This document shows, one piece after another, positions 43,019 to 54,732 of a stretch of DNA of 64,000 nt. The position numbers and the translations under genes are program-made. Source of the stretch: Amblyomma americanum (Eukaryota; Arthropoda; Arachnida; Ixodida; Ixodidae); assembly GCF_052857255.1 (NCBI RefSeq), contig NC_135498.1:114183634-114247633 (forward strand). The letters run 5' to 3'. Within the stretch, counting starts at the first letter, position 1. Each line of letters begins with the position of its first letter. A model generated the notes under the pieces. The model was given only the letters and a program-made list of their open reading frames with translations, did no database searches and was not told the origin of the DNA.

Positions 43019-45699
43019 CTGCCATGCCATTGCAGTCGGTCGATGCCATTGGGTGCAAGGGTTCCTTTGAGATGCACTTGTCTCTTCGTTCTTGAGTTGC
43101 ATCCAACTATGCTAAGTACGCGCTTAGTGTTTGGATTTTATCCTTGTCAGTAGGGACATAGATTGCTGACTTATCGTGGGCCTTGCAGTGCGTACTCAAA
43201 GCAGGGTCCGTGAAAATCTAGCGTGGAGGCCACAGAGTGCATTTGTGTACTGCAAATATTTCGTGGCAAAACTGTACATTACAAGCACGAGCCTTTCTTG
43301 AAACGCCAGAGAACAGGACGCTGCTTAAACGCCATTTTATTAAAGAGAGAGTAACCTGACCTCAAGCGCGCTCTCTTTAAAAGACACGGTGTTTTTCCCA
43401 AGTTCCGGAGAAGATTTTGATCACTAAATATAAAGAATGCTTATTCTTGTTTCTAACAGACACATATTGCTAGTACAAGGCATAGTAACTTGACGCAGTA
43501 AGTAGTGGGAGGATTGTTTCAAACGCAGCGCCAGTCGTCTTTACGTTAGCAAATAAAGGAGACTGAAGACTTGGTTATGGTCTTCGTAACTGCTAGAACT
43601 CAGGACATTTTCAAGAGAGATAATTTCTTTCCGCTGGCACCTGTAAGGATTCCGCATTTTACTCAGAAATCTACCCCAGGGCTTATAAAACACGCCCTCC
43701 TCCTAAAAAGGAGTGTGCTAGAGGACAGCTTATACCATTTTAAGCGTATATAGGCTGATTCCTGTTTAGAATGTAAGAAGCTGTGGCTCTTCGTCCTCTT
43801 GCTGCGTTAGCGGTATGGGTATCATTCCCCGAAAATGGCGGTGTGCAAAGCCTGCATGCGAAAAAAGCACCGCCCTTACCCACCTTTCCACAACCCCTAG
43901 CTAAGAAGCTGCCAACCCACCCACTTTTACCCTTCATCCATCTCTCCACCTCATCTCACTCTCCAGAAGACTCCACCCATCAGGAGTATATGAGAGGAAT
44001 CTACCAGCCACCAGTGAAATCACTGAACTACAGCCACCACCCATCTACACCCTGCAGACTGTCTTCCTCCACCGACCATACACTTCCATTCACCAGAAGC
44101 ACACGCAGCAGTGGGACGAATACAGTGACGTGTTAAGTCGATCAGCGTAATTTTGAAATGTGGGTACAATCAATACAGCTAATGCAGGATTGTCGTACCA
44201 CGTCGTATGATTACCCGAAGATTTTTAGTTTTCTCAATTTATTTTTCGTTTCCATATGTTTGTGACGGCTTTGGGTAATACCAACAAGTCAGCGTCTTGT
44301 ACAGTGTGTCTTCATCTACTTGTAAGCATGTCAGTTGTTTTTGAGAGGGGTGTACGTAATTTACGATCGACGGGTGGAGGACTAGTTTCCTCGTCTGATG
44401 GGGTTCTCCCGACAGGAATGGGATTACTAATAGGAGGAACAAGTAGCCGAAGTTCCCAGGGAATTGAATCGCCATATCTCGTTGCGGAGATGCGTAGGCA
44501 GTGCAACTGTATCGTTTCCTTTGCAGGGCAATCATACCGAGCAACAAACGCGATGAGGAAGCACCACCAAGAAGGTACTCACTTTGCCTTCCGACTACTG
44601 GTGAGGACTGGACATCTTCGAGTGGCTGAATGAAACTCAGATATTGTTTCCATTATAAAAATATCTGAATATTTCACTTACGTCGCGCTTGCTGATTTCA
44701 CTGCGAGAGCATTGGGAAAGCCTTAAAGGCAAACACTGTCCGGCGGCGGCATCTGTTTAAAGCGACCACCCGTCTATCGTGACCGATGGTGCTTAGGGAA
44801 TCTTCCTCTATCTACCTGCCACTTCCCAACTGCCCCTCCCCCTCTCCATTTGTTGAGAAGAGGGGCCTAAAAGCGGAGTGTAAGTGTGCCCCGAGTTTCT
44901 TGAATACGATTAGTGAGGCCTAGAAACAAGCCAACGCTCTTAGAAGTTTTCTTGGCTAGCACTGAAGTCGTCGCGTGCGTAGTGCAGGGCGCGGCAGATG
45001 TTGTGTGGACTATGGAGAACAAGTGGGCCACCACCGGTGTCAAAGAGGTGAGTCACTGCTGCAGCTTGGAAAGGGTTGAGGTTATTAAGGGAAGTATGCG
45101 AATAGGATTCCAATAGTTGAGAAAACTGTGAAGCTGGGGTGGTGCCGAGATCTGGGAGCACCATGCCAGTGAACGGTTCCGTCGAAAAATTAGGAAGTCG
45201 GCCGTTGTCGGCGGTTGCTGGACAGTTGCAGCGCTTAATGGAGGCATTTGACAACTACAGAGTTGACAAAGTGTATCCTGGGATATCCTTGAAAGAAGCA
45301 CTAGTGAGAAACCAAATTTAACAAGCAGTGGAAGAGTGCGTTCGCCTTGATTGAGACGATGCTCTTGGATCAGCGATATGCTTAGATGTGACATAAAAAG
45401 TTTAGGGCTCATTTAATCTTTTTTGAAAAATGCAATGGTTGCATAGTATATTTGTTTCTTTTCTCAACGAAACGAACTACCGGGCAAAATGAGGCGCTGA
45501 AGGTTGCAAGGGAATATGTCTACTTAGAGAAGGTAGTTTAGAACAATTTCGAGCTGGGCGAGATGGTGCACGACTATTGCTAAGAACGAGTTGCGCACAT
45601 ATAAAAAGACGAGCACATGAAAGATGATGAAGACGCATAGAATGCAGTTAAGTCTTCATCGTGATTCCTGTTTTCGTATTTTATGTGTGCGCAACACAT
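43019..45699. other. Gene-poor stretch with orphan frames
   Basis: Open frames occur at 43783-44136 (Pro/Ser/Thr-rich), 44256-44633 (125 codons, RRQCNCIVSFAGQSYRATNAM) and 45139-45321 (MPVNGSVEKLGSRPLSAVAG from an ATG at 45163). None has a family I recognise, nor clear splice or promoter signals. I see no known repeat in most of it. It could hide host exons or unknown repeats. Confidence 0.35.
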
Positions 45700-46010
45700 C
45701 ATTACCATTAGGGCAGGTAGTGACCAGAGATCCAGATCACAAAAGTGAAATAACTAGACGAATAAGAATGAGGCGGAGCGCTATCAGGAAGTTCTCCCAG
45801 ATAATGAATGGAAAGTTACCAATATCTCTCCGGAGAAAAGCATATAAAACCTCTATCTTACCGTGTAGCAGGGTTCGGCAGAAAGACGGGCGGATGAGAT
45901 TAAGAAGTTTCTGGGGATCAGGTGGCCGCAGCTGGTACAGGACAGGGTTATTTGAAGATATATTGAAGAAGCCTTTGTCCTGCAATGGACGTAGTCAGGC
46001 TGATGATGAC
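45700..46010 (+). mobile_element. RTE-like LINE 3'-end fragment
   Basis: The frame reads EITRRIRMRRSAIRKFSQIM, then LPISLRRKAYKTSILP, the thumb motif typical of RTE/BovB-type LINEs. It then jumps to a tail (GGRSWYRTGLFEDILKKPL) and a GATGATGACAATGATG run. Much of the sequence between thumb and tail is deleted. The end resembles the minus-strand remnant at 586-1000. Confidence 0.75.
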
Positions 46011-46213
46011 AATGATGCTTCTTTTCTTATGAGCTAGTACTCTACATTTTAACTCATCGGACAAAAAACAAAAGACATAATGTAAGAACGATTTGTTTTT
46101 ACGTCGCAAGCTTCAATTGAAATATGTGAGTCGACACTTTAAACAACTTCTGGGGTAGGTAAGCTACTGTGGAAAATTAGAGAATTGAAACCACTGTGCA
46201 ACAAGATTTATAT

Positions 46214-46286
46214 AGAGCGAATTGACAAGGACAAGAGACGGTAAACTCAGTTTTTTCTCTTGCTTTTGACCTTGTCAATTCGTTCT
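46214..46286. repeat. Fold-back with 13-bp perfect core
   Basis: CGAATTGACAAGG (46218-46230) is exactly repeated inverted at 46270-46282. The outer AGAG/TTCT and inner CAAGAGA/TCTCTTG words pair imperfectly. The loop is about 39 bases including a T-run. No coding capacity. Confidence 0.7.
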
Positions 46287-47599
46287 AAAACAGCTTGCTC
46301 AATATCTGGACCCAACTGGCCCGGGAGCCAGCTCATGGAGTGAGAGATTGCAGATGAGTTCTAGCCTTACTGTGATGTGAATTAGTACTGGATATCGTTC
46401 TTCAGGCAAGATAGGACCGAACCACATTCGGTGCTTCGAAAATGCTTCACACTAATATACACTTGTGCCAGAAATGAGAATGGATATCATAAGTTGCATG
46501 CTATCATTAAACTGTCATTAAATTTGTTGTTAATAATTATATTTCAAGCAGTTTTGTTAGAAGTTTCTGCGCGAAAAAGTAGTTGCGTTAATAGCTTTTG
46601 CAGGTACGAAAAAAATTCCTCACGTACACGTCTTTGCCAGCAAAAAACGAGAAGACTGCGGAGTTTTTTTTTTACAAGTACTTTTATTATGCCGGTAATG
46701 GATCATTTAAGAAAGGCATTTTACCCACTAGCCGCCGTGCTGCCGGTTGCGCCTTAATAGATTCTTGCAAGTGGGATGGTAAAGATCAAAAGAATATCCA
46801 GGACAATGGTTCAGGTAGACACCCTGACAACTTGGCGGAACAGGTTTTGGTGCAGTGTAGGCCGTCTGAAGTAGCAGACATTCGGTGGAAAAAAATCATT
46901 TCAAGGACCGTCAAAAAGCGTTCTTTAGTCACCCACATAGCAGTGACTGAAGAACGCGAGAAGCGTTAAACAAACTTCGAATTGTTCTTCTTGAGAGTGT
47001 GCAGAGTTTTCAAGCAGCAATTCCCGTGTGCCTTGTAACTCACTTGCTACTGAAAAATAACTTGGAGGGTTTACTCAAAATGTAATCCCAATCTCTAAAG
47101 GCTGTTCAGTGAACTCTAGCATTGTTGGCGCTTTTTGCATCACATGTACCTAAGCGCCAAGTTAAGACAGAGCTCTCACTTCCTTATGTATATCGTTCAG
47201 CAACAAACTGTAAAATGAAACTTAGATTGCAGTAATCTGGTCAGTTGCTGCCTCATAGCATAAGGGTCGGACTGCTACTTTATTGCATTAACAAGCTGCA
47301 AAACTAAAGAAAATGCTGATAAATTAGCGATGCTGTCAACCATTGCCACAAACTTTCAGGAAGTCCTAGAGTTATAACACATTTAAACATTGGTAATTCT
47401 TGCGGCAGAGAACTGCGCCGTATAAAACGTTAGCAGAAAACTCTACAATATTCAAAGGTATCTCTATACGGCGTGTCTAGCAAATAAATTTTCAGAAAGG
47501 TAACTTTTTCGGATATGGCACCGAAACACTTAAAAACGCTGATTGCAAAATTCTTGTACGTAAGTGAATAATAATCATCAGTGTAATCGTGCCAGCTGC
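46287..47599. other. No gene recognised
   Basis: Open frames at 46431-46757 and 46598-46969 carry no known motif. The rest is AT-rich. Confidence 0.4.
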
Positions 47600-47930
47600 A
47601 AGAGAAAACAACTTGGGAGTTACCCCCAGTTAACCCAGCCTTGCGTCAGCTGTGGCCGGTCTTTCACCTCAAGTTTCCCAGTCTCATTGATCGCCTTACT
47701 CTCTTCCCCCACCAGCAACATTTTCCTGCACTTGGATTCCACTTCGTTGCCATAACTGGCCATATAAGCTCTCTGCTCTCCTCATTACATGCCCTGCCTG
47801 AGCTCACATTTTCATCCTCACTAAAGCTAAGATATAAATACTCGAGTTTTGTTTTCAGTCTCTTTACTGCCTTTAGTCATGTAACGTTACCCTTAGTTTT
47901 CCATTCCATAACATGCTACATTGTTATCGA
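47600..47930 (-). mobile_element. Possible RTE-like LINE remnant
   Basis: Plus-strand words such as GGCCATATAAGCTCTCTGC, ACATGCCCTGCCTGAGCTCA and GTAACGTTACCCTTAGTTTTCC echo those at 586-1000 (ATGATGCCCTGCCCATGCCC, AACGTTACAGCAATCA). I read this as a degenerate minus-strand copy of the same LINE. No frame survives. Confidence 0.45.
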
Positions 47931-50339
47931 TTAAATTTCAAGCATTTTGTTGCAAGGTTCGGCGCGAAAAAATGTTATCGTTCAAAACTCGGCTCTTACG
48001 CCGTGGGCGCGGGTGCGCACCAAGATGAAGCAGCCTTGGGGACCAGCGGCATACATAAGCTTGAAAAGGCTCATCTCTCCACCTATAATAAAAACACCGC
48101 AAAGGATAGTAAATAAATTGCACAGTCTACGCTCTTGGGCCAAGGCTTCATGGCTAACATTCACTTTTTTCTTTGGCCAAAAGTGTATATATCTTAATCC
48201 ATGATCGAAAAAATTCTGTACACCATTGAAGCCTCACTGTAGCATCGCTTGTTTTATCACCTTATCGTGGAAGTTGACAGGAGCTCCTGGTCGATTTACG
48301 CCAAGATCGTAAATGCGTTTTCTTTGTTTGAAATTTGCGTCTAGGGATCTAATTTTGTAGGGGTAATTTTGTAGGCATAAATCCCTGAAGCCAATTCATT
48401 ATTGAAATGAGAAATTAGCAGGCTACAAAGCTTCACCTCTATGTCAAGGAGAGCTCAGTACGAAATCTCGTCATGACGAGGTGAAGGTGAGAGCCTCCAT
48501 TGGGCAAGTGCAGCGTCTAACCGAGCATTGTAAAAAAACCATGCGAGATGGGGAGACTGACGTGTGGCTGCGACATGCCTGGATTCAGTCGTAGAGGATA
48601 GGCACGGAGCAAACTGGCACAGAACTAAAACGAACGCGTTTTCGCCGAAGCAAGCGAAATTCAGCATCGAGGGTAGCAGCAAGTGCACTTGGTAGTCGAC
48701 GGGCGAAAAAGCCCGCCACTTCTAATGACGTTGAGTTTAAAGACGAGGATGAATTTTCAAGACAAGGCGCCTAAAACATTGAGAATCTGGAAAGTCGCGG
48801 AAAATGCCGCGCCTGATCATACCCCGTCCGGAGCGCACTGGTTGTGTCTCGGTCACCAAAATGATAAGGCAGCGTTCCGGGGCTGATAAGAAAACAAAAG
48901 TAAAAAGCAAATAAAGTTGTGGGGCAATACGGAGGTGGAACAAAGATTTCCAGCGAAGGAGATGCGGAAATTGTTGTACCCAGGAGCGTCTTGAAAAAAT
49001 TATTACCTCTTTCTTCCATACAGCGTGGGTAAAAGGCTAAAGCACGGAGAGACAATTCTTTGTCGCGACAACGCAAGCATCCAACGACTTGTTGAACTTG
49101 AGCCAGCCATCTTTCGAAGAACCAGAGATGTTAATTTTGTCGTTCAGTCCTCTAAGCACGGCGCCGATCTAATCACGGGTGTCTCGAATTCTGTATAAGT
49201 AGTGGTTCTGGGCGAGGACACACTTAAGATCCTTGTGGCGTCCCGCCCGGAGGGCGTAATACACAAAAACCAGAATGAGCGAGACTCCTTGACACATGTC
49301 AATGTTAGACTGGAGTCACTTCCATACTTTTCGACATCGATAAACCAGCTCACAGAAACAGGCATTTAGATCCCAACAGCTACTGTAGGATGTGCCTGCC
49401 AAATACGGAAAAGGATCATCCTTGATGGTCACTAAATATTGAATGTGTGTAAAGATCGGCGGGTAGCTTCCACAATTATGCATGAAATCTGTTCTGTGCT
49501 GAGAGTGATGGGCGTTAAAATGATAAACAATGGGCTGAGGACACCTCAAAGTTTTGATCACTGAGGACACGGTGCAGCAGCCAGTCTCTTGTGTTGGAGG
49601 AATTCGGCCGCGAAAGACGGAGACGAGAATCTTGTTGAGTTGTAGCCTAAGTGAAATCTTGTGGCTACTGTCACGGGACCTCAGCGGATAGCGAACGTTT
49701 TTCATGTCACGACGTATTCTCTTAAGACCTTGCTCGTTTAATGTGATACTCGAGTCCATAGGGGTGCTTAATCAGAAAGCACGAATGAAATTAAAATTCG
49801 AAACTTGTATGCCTGTCACATTTAACTGATATCCGTGAATACGCTGTCTGAAATCATGGAGCTGCCGCGTAGTAGCCGGTATTGATGCCAAAGGGCGCTT
49901 TGCTACTTATGGCACAATGACAATTCATTTTAGCGCCGCTAAGGTTTGTCTGTCTGCGTCTAACAGGGAATCAACAGTTTTTCTCCGGGCTCCTGCAGGC
50001 TTCGGAGCAGTCCCGACATATAATTGCAAAACTGTTCTAAGTATTGCATTAAGTATTCAATGAAATAATATACACTTTGCGCGTCCATTTAGGATTTCGT
50101 TAAGGATATTTTCAGCTCCATACTGATCCATATTTATTTAGACAGTGACAATGCCTAGATAATTAATCACGACGTATAAAGCGGTTAACGTGTGTGCACG
50201 CCCAGCAAGGCACTGAAGTCCAGCTTGTAAGAGTATGTATAGATGGCACACATTTATCTTCACTCCTAACTACTCATGCAGAGCTTTTAGAGAATTTCAG
50301 AGCGGAACATATCGTGTGCTCAATCTGCAGACCATATTG
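47931..50339. other. No gene recognised
   Basis: About 2.4 kb in which I found no motif, repeat or RNA gene. The largest open frame, 49316-49759 (-), has no recognisable domain. Confidence 0.4.
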
Positions 50340-51490
50340 TCAGGACTCGGTAGAACCCCGAGGAGAGCTGAAGGTAAAGCGGTTTGCTGGTTAACCAGAA
50401 AAAGTCCCTGCGCACTTCAGCTTCTTCCTCTTCTTGCCTCGCGCTCGTAGACCAAGTCTTCATCTTTGGCGTCTTCTTGCATGCGGCATTTGCCCCGCTC
50501 CTCAAGAAGCATCGTCTCAATTGTAACAAAAGGAAGTAGGAGGTAAAGATCAGTTCGAGTAGTACGGTTTCATACGTACAACATGGATGACGTCGACTTG
50601 TTGCTGGCGTCGCTTGGATGTCAGTTACCCGTCCGGCACCACCTCATACGTGACGTCGGTTAAACGTCGCATCACAACATAGGCCCCAAGTACCACCGTA
50701 ATAATTTTTCGGAGAGTCCACGACGGCGAATAGGCGTCCAGACCCACACTTTGTCGCCAGGTTCATACATGACATGTCTGTGGCGAAGATTGTAGCGTCG
50801 TGCGTAGCCTCCTGCTGAGTTCTGATGCGCACACGCGCTAGTTGGCGAGCTTCCTCTGCGCGCTGTGCGAATTCCTCGGCGTCCTGATCGACATCGTCGC
50901 CGTCGGCATTCGGGAGCAGCATGACATCTAGCATAGTTGTCACTGGTCGGCCATGAAGAAGGCTGAAAGGCGTCATGCGAGTGGTGTCTTGTTGTGCCGT
51001 ATTGTAGGCGAACTTGACGTAGGAAAGAATTTCGTCCCAATTCTTGTGGTCTACGTCCACGTACATACAGAGCATGTCGGCGATTGTCTTATTGAGGCGT
51101 TCAGTCAATCCATTGGTTTGGGGGTGATAGGCCGTTGCTTTACGATGACTGGTACCGCTGAGGCGAACGGTTTCCAAAAGCTCGGCAGTAAAGGCAGTTC
51201 CTTGGTCAGTTATAATGAGTGCCGGAGCGCCATGCCTCAGGACAATGTTCTCAACGAAGAACCGAGCTGATTCGGCGGCGGTACCACTGGGCAGAGCCTT
51301 TGTCTCCGCGTAGCGAGTTAGATAATCGGTGGCGACAATTATCCATTTATTCCCGGCAGTAGACGTCGGAAATGGTCCCAGGAGATCCATGCCAATTTGC
51401 TTCAAAGGTGTCTTTGGCACTTGAAGAGGGTGGAGTAGACCGGCTTGTTTTTCAGAGGGTGATTTACGACGTTGGCAGTCTACGCACATC
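50340..51490 (-). pseudogene. Ty3/gypsy integrase with part of the 3' LTR
   Basis: The minus strand starts in the integrase zinc region (CVDCQRRKSP) near 51480. It has the catalytic core with MDLLGPFPTSTAG, ITDQGTAFTAELL and HPQTNGLTERLNK. The Asp-to-Glu gap here is 34 residues, one fewer than the usual 35, probably a codon deletion. A frame change near 50830 leads to YEPGDKVWVWTPIRRRGLSEKLL (about 50690-50760) and the end of pol near 50590. The region 50340-50530 reads like an LTR of a tick gypsy family. No RT or gag is present, so the element is cut off upstream. Its core supplies the residues missing from the integrase at 54.3-54.6 kb. Confidence 0.85.
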
Positions 51491-52789
51491 CGTACAATAT
51501 TTTTATTTCCCAGCGCTCAGTTACTTGATTGACTTGATTTGAGCAAACAGTCCCACCCACTTTACCGCGGAAGCAGGGACACAGATCGTTTCTCCTGTTC
51601 TCAGCGCGTCCTCCTTCCAGGAGGTGAGGCGAAGGGTGTCAGTAACTGCGGTAAAATAATGGTAGCTTCCTAAAGTGGAGAATTTTAGGCAGAGTATGCA
51701 AAAACGCCCTAGAGGGGCTCCACAAATGCACGTGCAATTGGAAATAAGGCTCCTATTCTAGAAAAAATGATGAAGGGCCCGGTATGAGGGGCCAAGGTTC
51801 CAAAGGTCGCCACGTCGCCCTCACTATTGCCGCGTTGGCCAAACAGATGCGATGTCCTGAGGGCGCAGCATTCGACGTCACCTCCAAACGGTGAGAGATG
51901 AAACCTTAATTAAGAATGAAACGTATACAATGGGCATCCAATGAAGCTATAGCAAGTTTATGGTTTGCTCAAAGAGGCGAGCGGCGAAAGTTCGCTTTGA
52001 ACCTTTAAATTATCTGCATGTTTTGAGACTTAAACACTAGTCAAGCTACTGAAACGCGTGGACCGACGGAGATGATATAATTACTTGAACCCCGATGTCA
52101 CCTTGCTGCACTGGTCCGTAAAATTCCGCGTACTGTGCACCAGCGTATTGCAAGGTCTGGCGAGCTCCATGTTAATGCTCACGCGGGTTTTCAAAAGCTC
52201 CAGTGACGTTCAGTCATGGTGCAAAGATTTATTCCTTTCTCACGATCGAAATTCAGCTGCCTTCCCTAACTCCAATTATTCGGAGACAGCGAAGGACTAA
52301 AGTGAATTGCATTTTTCAGAACTGCGAATGTCAAGTGTGAACTCAAACGTGAGTTTCGAACCGCGAGACATCCAGTTAGACACGCAAGCGTTCTAACAAT
52401 GGTATCGGAAGTATGTTTCGTGAAGTCCATTTATATCGCAGCGTTTCATCGGCACAGTGCTGCGGAATTTCGTTCAATTAAAGAATGCGTGAGGGCGACG
52501 TGTTTTTACGGCTTACTTGATATGCTTTGAGATCAGGCCTTCATAGAAGGCCTCATACCTTTTCCTTGAACACGTACTGAAAATGGTTTCTGAGCTGTTT
52601 GGGCTTGTATTGATGCGCAGGGTGTGTCCCAACTTACGGTTGTGACCTGGGCGGCCGATCAAGCCGCTTTATCTATTTGTACTTCCACTTTAGTCATGCT
52701 GCCCCTCATTATAGTTTGATTTTCCCAGCGAGAAGTAGCAGTAGAAAGGGTAATATCTCCAGGCGAGCCGCCTGGATTTCACTATAAAT
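51491..52789. other. No gene recognised
   Basis: Short open frames only. The CCCACCCACTTTACCGCGGAAGC stretch near 51553 may be a repeat, but there is no second copy here. Confidence 0.4.
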
Positions 52790-52985
52790 AAACTCTGCCC
52801 GTTTCTGCTTCACTGGTAAACGACCGTCGATGAAGAAAATTAAGAAAATGGCAGGTTAGACCTGAATACAGGTGCCATGTACAGCATTCTTGGACGAAAG
52901 TTTTGAATATCAGAAAATTGTAAGGTACTGTTGTGAAAATATCGAATGTAATGTTTCTTTCTTTCGTTGTGCAAAAAATCACTTT
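52790..52985 (-). repeat. Dispersed repeat B, copy 2
   Basis: TTTTGAATATCAGAAAATTGTAAGGTACTGTTGTGAAAA (about 52903-52941) matches 23080-23120 closely, and the flanking text is loosely similar. It ends beside the 3' end of the CR1-like LINE. Confidence 0.55.
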
Positions 52986-53517
52986 TAATATTAATTATTG
53001 ATCACTCATAGGCCCCGAAGAGCATTGAGTTAAGGGAACCTCAAGGAAGAGGAATATAAAGAAATAAAAAACAACAATAACGGTACAATTTAAGCGGTAC
53101 AAAGCAAGAAAAAACGAACACAAAGATGATTTACAACTAAGCAAAAATAACATCTTAACAAAACAATACAAAATACGTGCGAAATGCGGGTATGTGAAGA
53201 TGTAGTAATCAAGGCAAACCAAAAAAAATAGTACATCAGACAACAATATATAAGCAACTGAAACTGTAGAACAATATTTGATATCACACTAAAAGGATAA
53301 ATGCATGCATAGTGCCGTTTTAAAGTGTATGAGATCAGGACAGGAGATTTTGTTGTCGGGAAGATTATTCCAGAGCCTGAATGCTTTAGGTAATGCCGAC
53401 GAATTAAATGATTTAGCTTTGCCACGTGTATGATTGAAGCTGAGATGATTATGCAAGCGCGCTGAAGAGCGGAAAGGAGATTCTAGAGGTTGAAACGAGG
53501 GGCGGGTGTAAGCATAT
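52986..53517 (-). mobile_element. CR1-like LINE, 3' part (split by gypsy)
   Basis: Read on the minus strand from 53517, this continues the CR1 protein with ARLHNHLSFNHTRGKAKSFN and FRLWNNLPDNKISCPD, ending at a stop near 53295. The 3' region ends with GGGGCCTATGAGTGATCAATAATT near 52990-53020, a CR1-type 3' end. It is the missing end of the CR1 copy at 59139-61990. Confidence 0.85.
53514..53517. repeat. Target duplication of the gypsy element, left
   Basis: ATAT directly outside the left LTR; the partner ATAT is at 59139-59142. Confidence 0.8.
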
Positions 53518-53890
53518 TGTCACGAAGTCGTGACTGCACTCCGGAGAGCAGAAATGCAGTGAAACTGGTGTATGAACTAAACTATTTATTTGGGCTGACT
53601 TGCGTCTACAACGGACTGAATAACTCCGCGGTTGCGTAGCAACAAGCGTGCTCGGCGGTCGTCGAACAGAATGCCCGCCGCTGTCGGCCGTGCTCAATTT
53701 AAAGCTGATAGCGAACTTTCGCGATATAGCGTGCACAGATACTAGAACATTCCGGAACAACGTAAAATCAGCTCTGCCTGGCTGCGATCAATCGAGATAA
53801 ATCTAGGCTCGTCTTGCGTCGCAAACAAAGCGATAAAGTGGCGTGGCGACAGATTAGAATAAGGAACACACACAGCAAAGATTCGCGGCA
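53518..53890 (-). repeat. 3' LTR of the gypsy element
   Basis: About 373 bp, similar to 58777-59138 throughout. Shared words include GACTGCACTC, TTTATTTGGGCTGAC, GCTGATAGCGAACTTTCG and CTGGCTGCGATCAATCGAGATAAA. It carries an AACAAGCGTGCTCGGCGGTCGTCG stretch longer than in its partner. Confidence 0.92.
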
Positions 53891-53903
53891 TTACTCCCCT
53901 CTC
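53891..53903 (-). promoter_or_regulatory. Polypurine tract
   Basis: GAGAGGGGAGTAA on the minus strand lies immediately before the 3' LTR, the position where plus-strand DNA priming takes place in LTR elements. Confidence 0.75.
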
Positions 53904-54019
53904 AAAGAAGCATCGACCCGATGCATTAAAACAAATAATGCGACTGGCAACAGATAAAACGGATCGTGCGGAAATAAACACAGAGTGTGGAAATGCAGCG
54001 TCCGTTAGCGCGCACAATA

Positions 54020-54720
54020 GGGCTTCAGACGGACGACATGGACAGACTTCTGGTCGTACGCGGCGTCACTGGGATGCAGTTATTGCGTCAGGGATGACTT
54101 CATAATCGAGCTCAACTAGCTGACGAAGAACCTTGTAAGGGCCGAAATAGCGGCGCAAAAGGTTTTCACTCTATCCGAAGCGGAGAGTGGGCGCAAAAAC
54201 CCAAACTTTATCTCCTTGCTTGTATTTCGCGCTGCGTCTTCGTAGGTTATAACGTCTGGCATCGGTCTGCTGCTGGTCTTTGATCCGTAATCAGGCAAGA
54301 ATTCGAGCTGCTTCTGCGCGTTCAAGGTAGACAGCGACATCGACGTTCTCTTCTTCGGTAATGTTTGACAGCATGGCGTCTAGCGTGGTCTTTGCCTGCC
54401 TGCCATGGATGAGCCTAAAAGGCGTCATCCGCCGTGAATGCTGTTCCTCTGTCCGTGATGAGCAATCAGGGGCGCCGTGTCGCAGAAGAATGCACTCCAC
54501 GAAAAATTTGGCGACTTCTGCTGCTGTTCCGTTCGGTGGGGCTTTTGCCTCGGCGTAGCGGGTCAGGTAGTCGGTCGCTATGATCCACGTATTTCCAGAC
54601 GTTGACTTTGGGAAAAGACCAAGCAAGTCCATGCCGATCTGCTGAAAGAGCCTGGAGGGGGTTCTAAGGGGTTCAGAAATACTGCTGGTCGGATGGGAGG
54701 GGTCTTTCGTCGCTGATAAT
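54020..54720 (-). pseudogene. Gypsy integrase with internal deletion
   Basis: The zinc region ends with CRDYQRRK, where the related element at 51.5 kb has CVDCQRRK, so one zinc-binding Cys is Tyr. The core starts with MDLLGLFPKSTSGN and reaches the second Asp (TDRGTAF, in a shifted frame) near 54450. At about 54430 it jumps straight to MTPFRLIHG. Compared with the copy at 50.6-51.5 kb, about 68 residues are gone, including the catalytic Glu. The C-terminal part has YKQGDKVWVFAPTLRFG, then a stop, then YFGPYKVL. The integrase is dead. Confidence 0.85.
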
Positions 54721-54732
54721 CTCGGCAGGTTT

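Noticed and set aside
42670..43153. Long Cys-Val, His-Thr and Arg-Thr frames
   Set aside because: They span the second CA/CGCA microsatellite and adjoining SINE sequence.
43339..43380. TTAAAGAGAGAG...CTCTCTTTAA inverted words
   Set aside because: The arms are short, low-complexity and imperfect.
52995..53425. Hydrophobic Phe/Leu/Tyr-rich frames resembling a membrane protein
   Set aside because: They are off-frame readings of the AT-rich 3' region of the CR1-like LINE.
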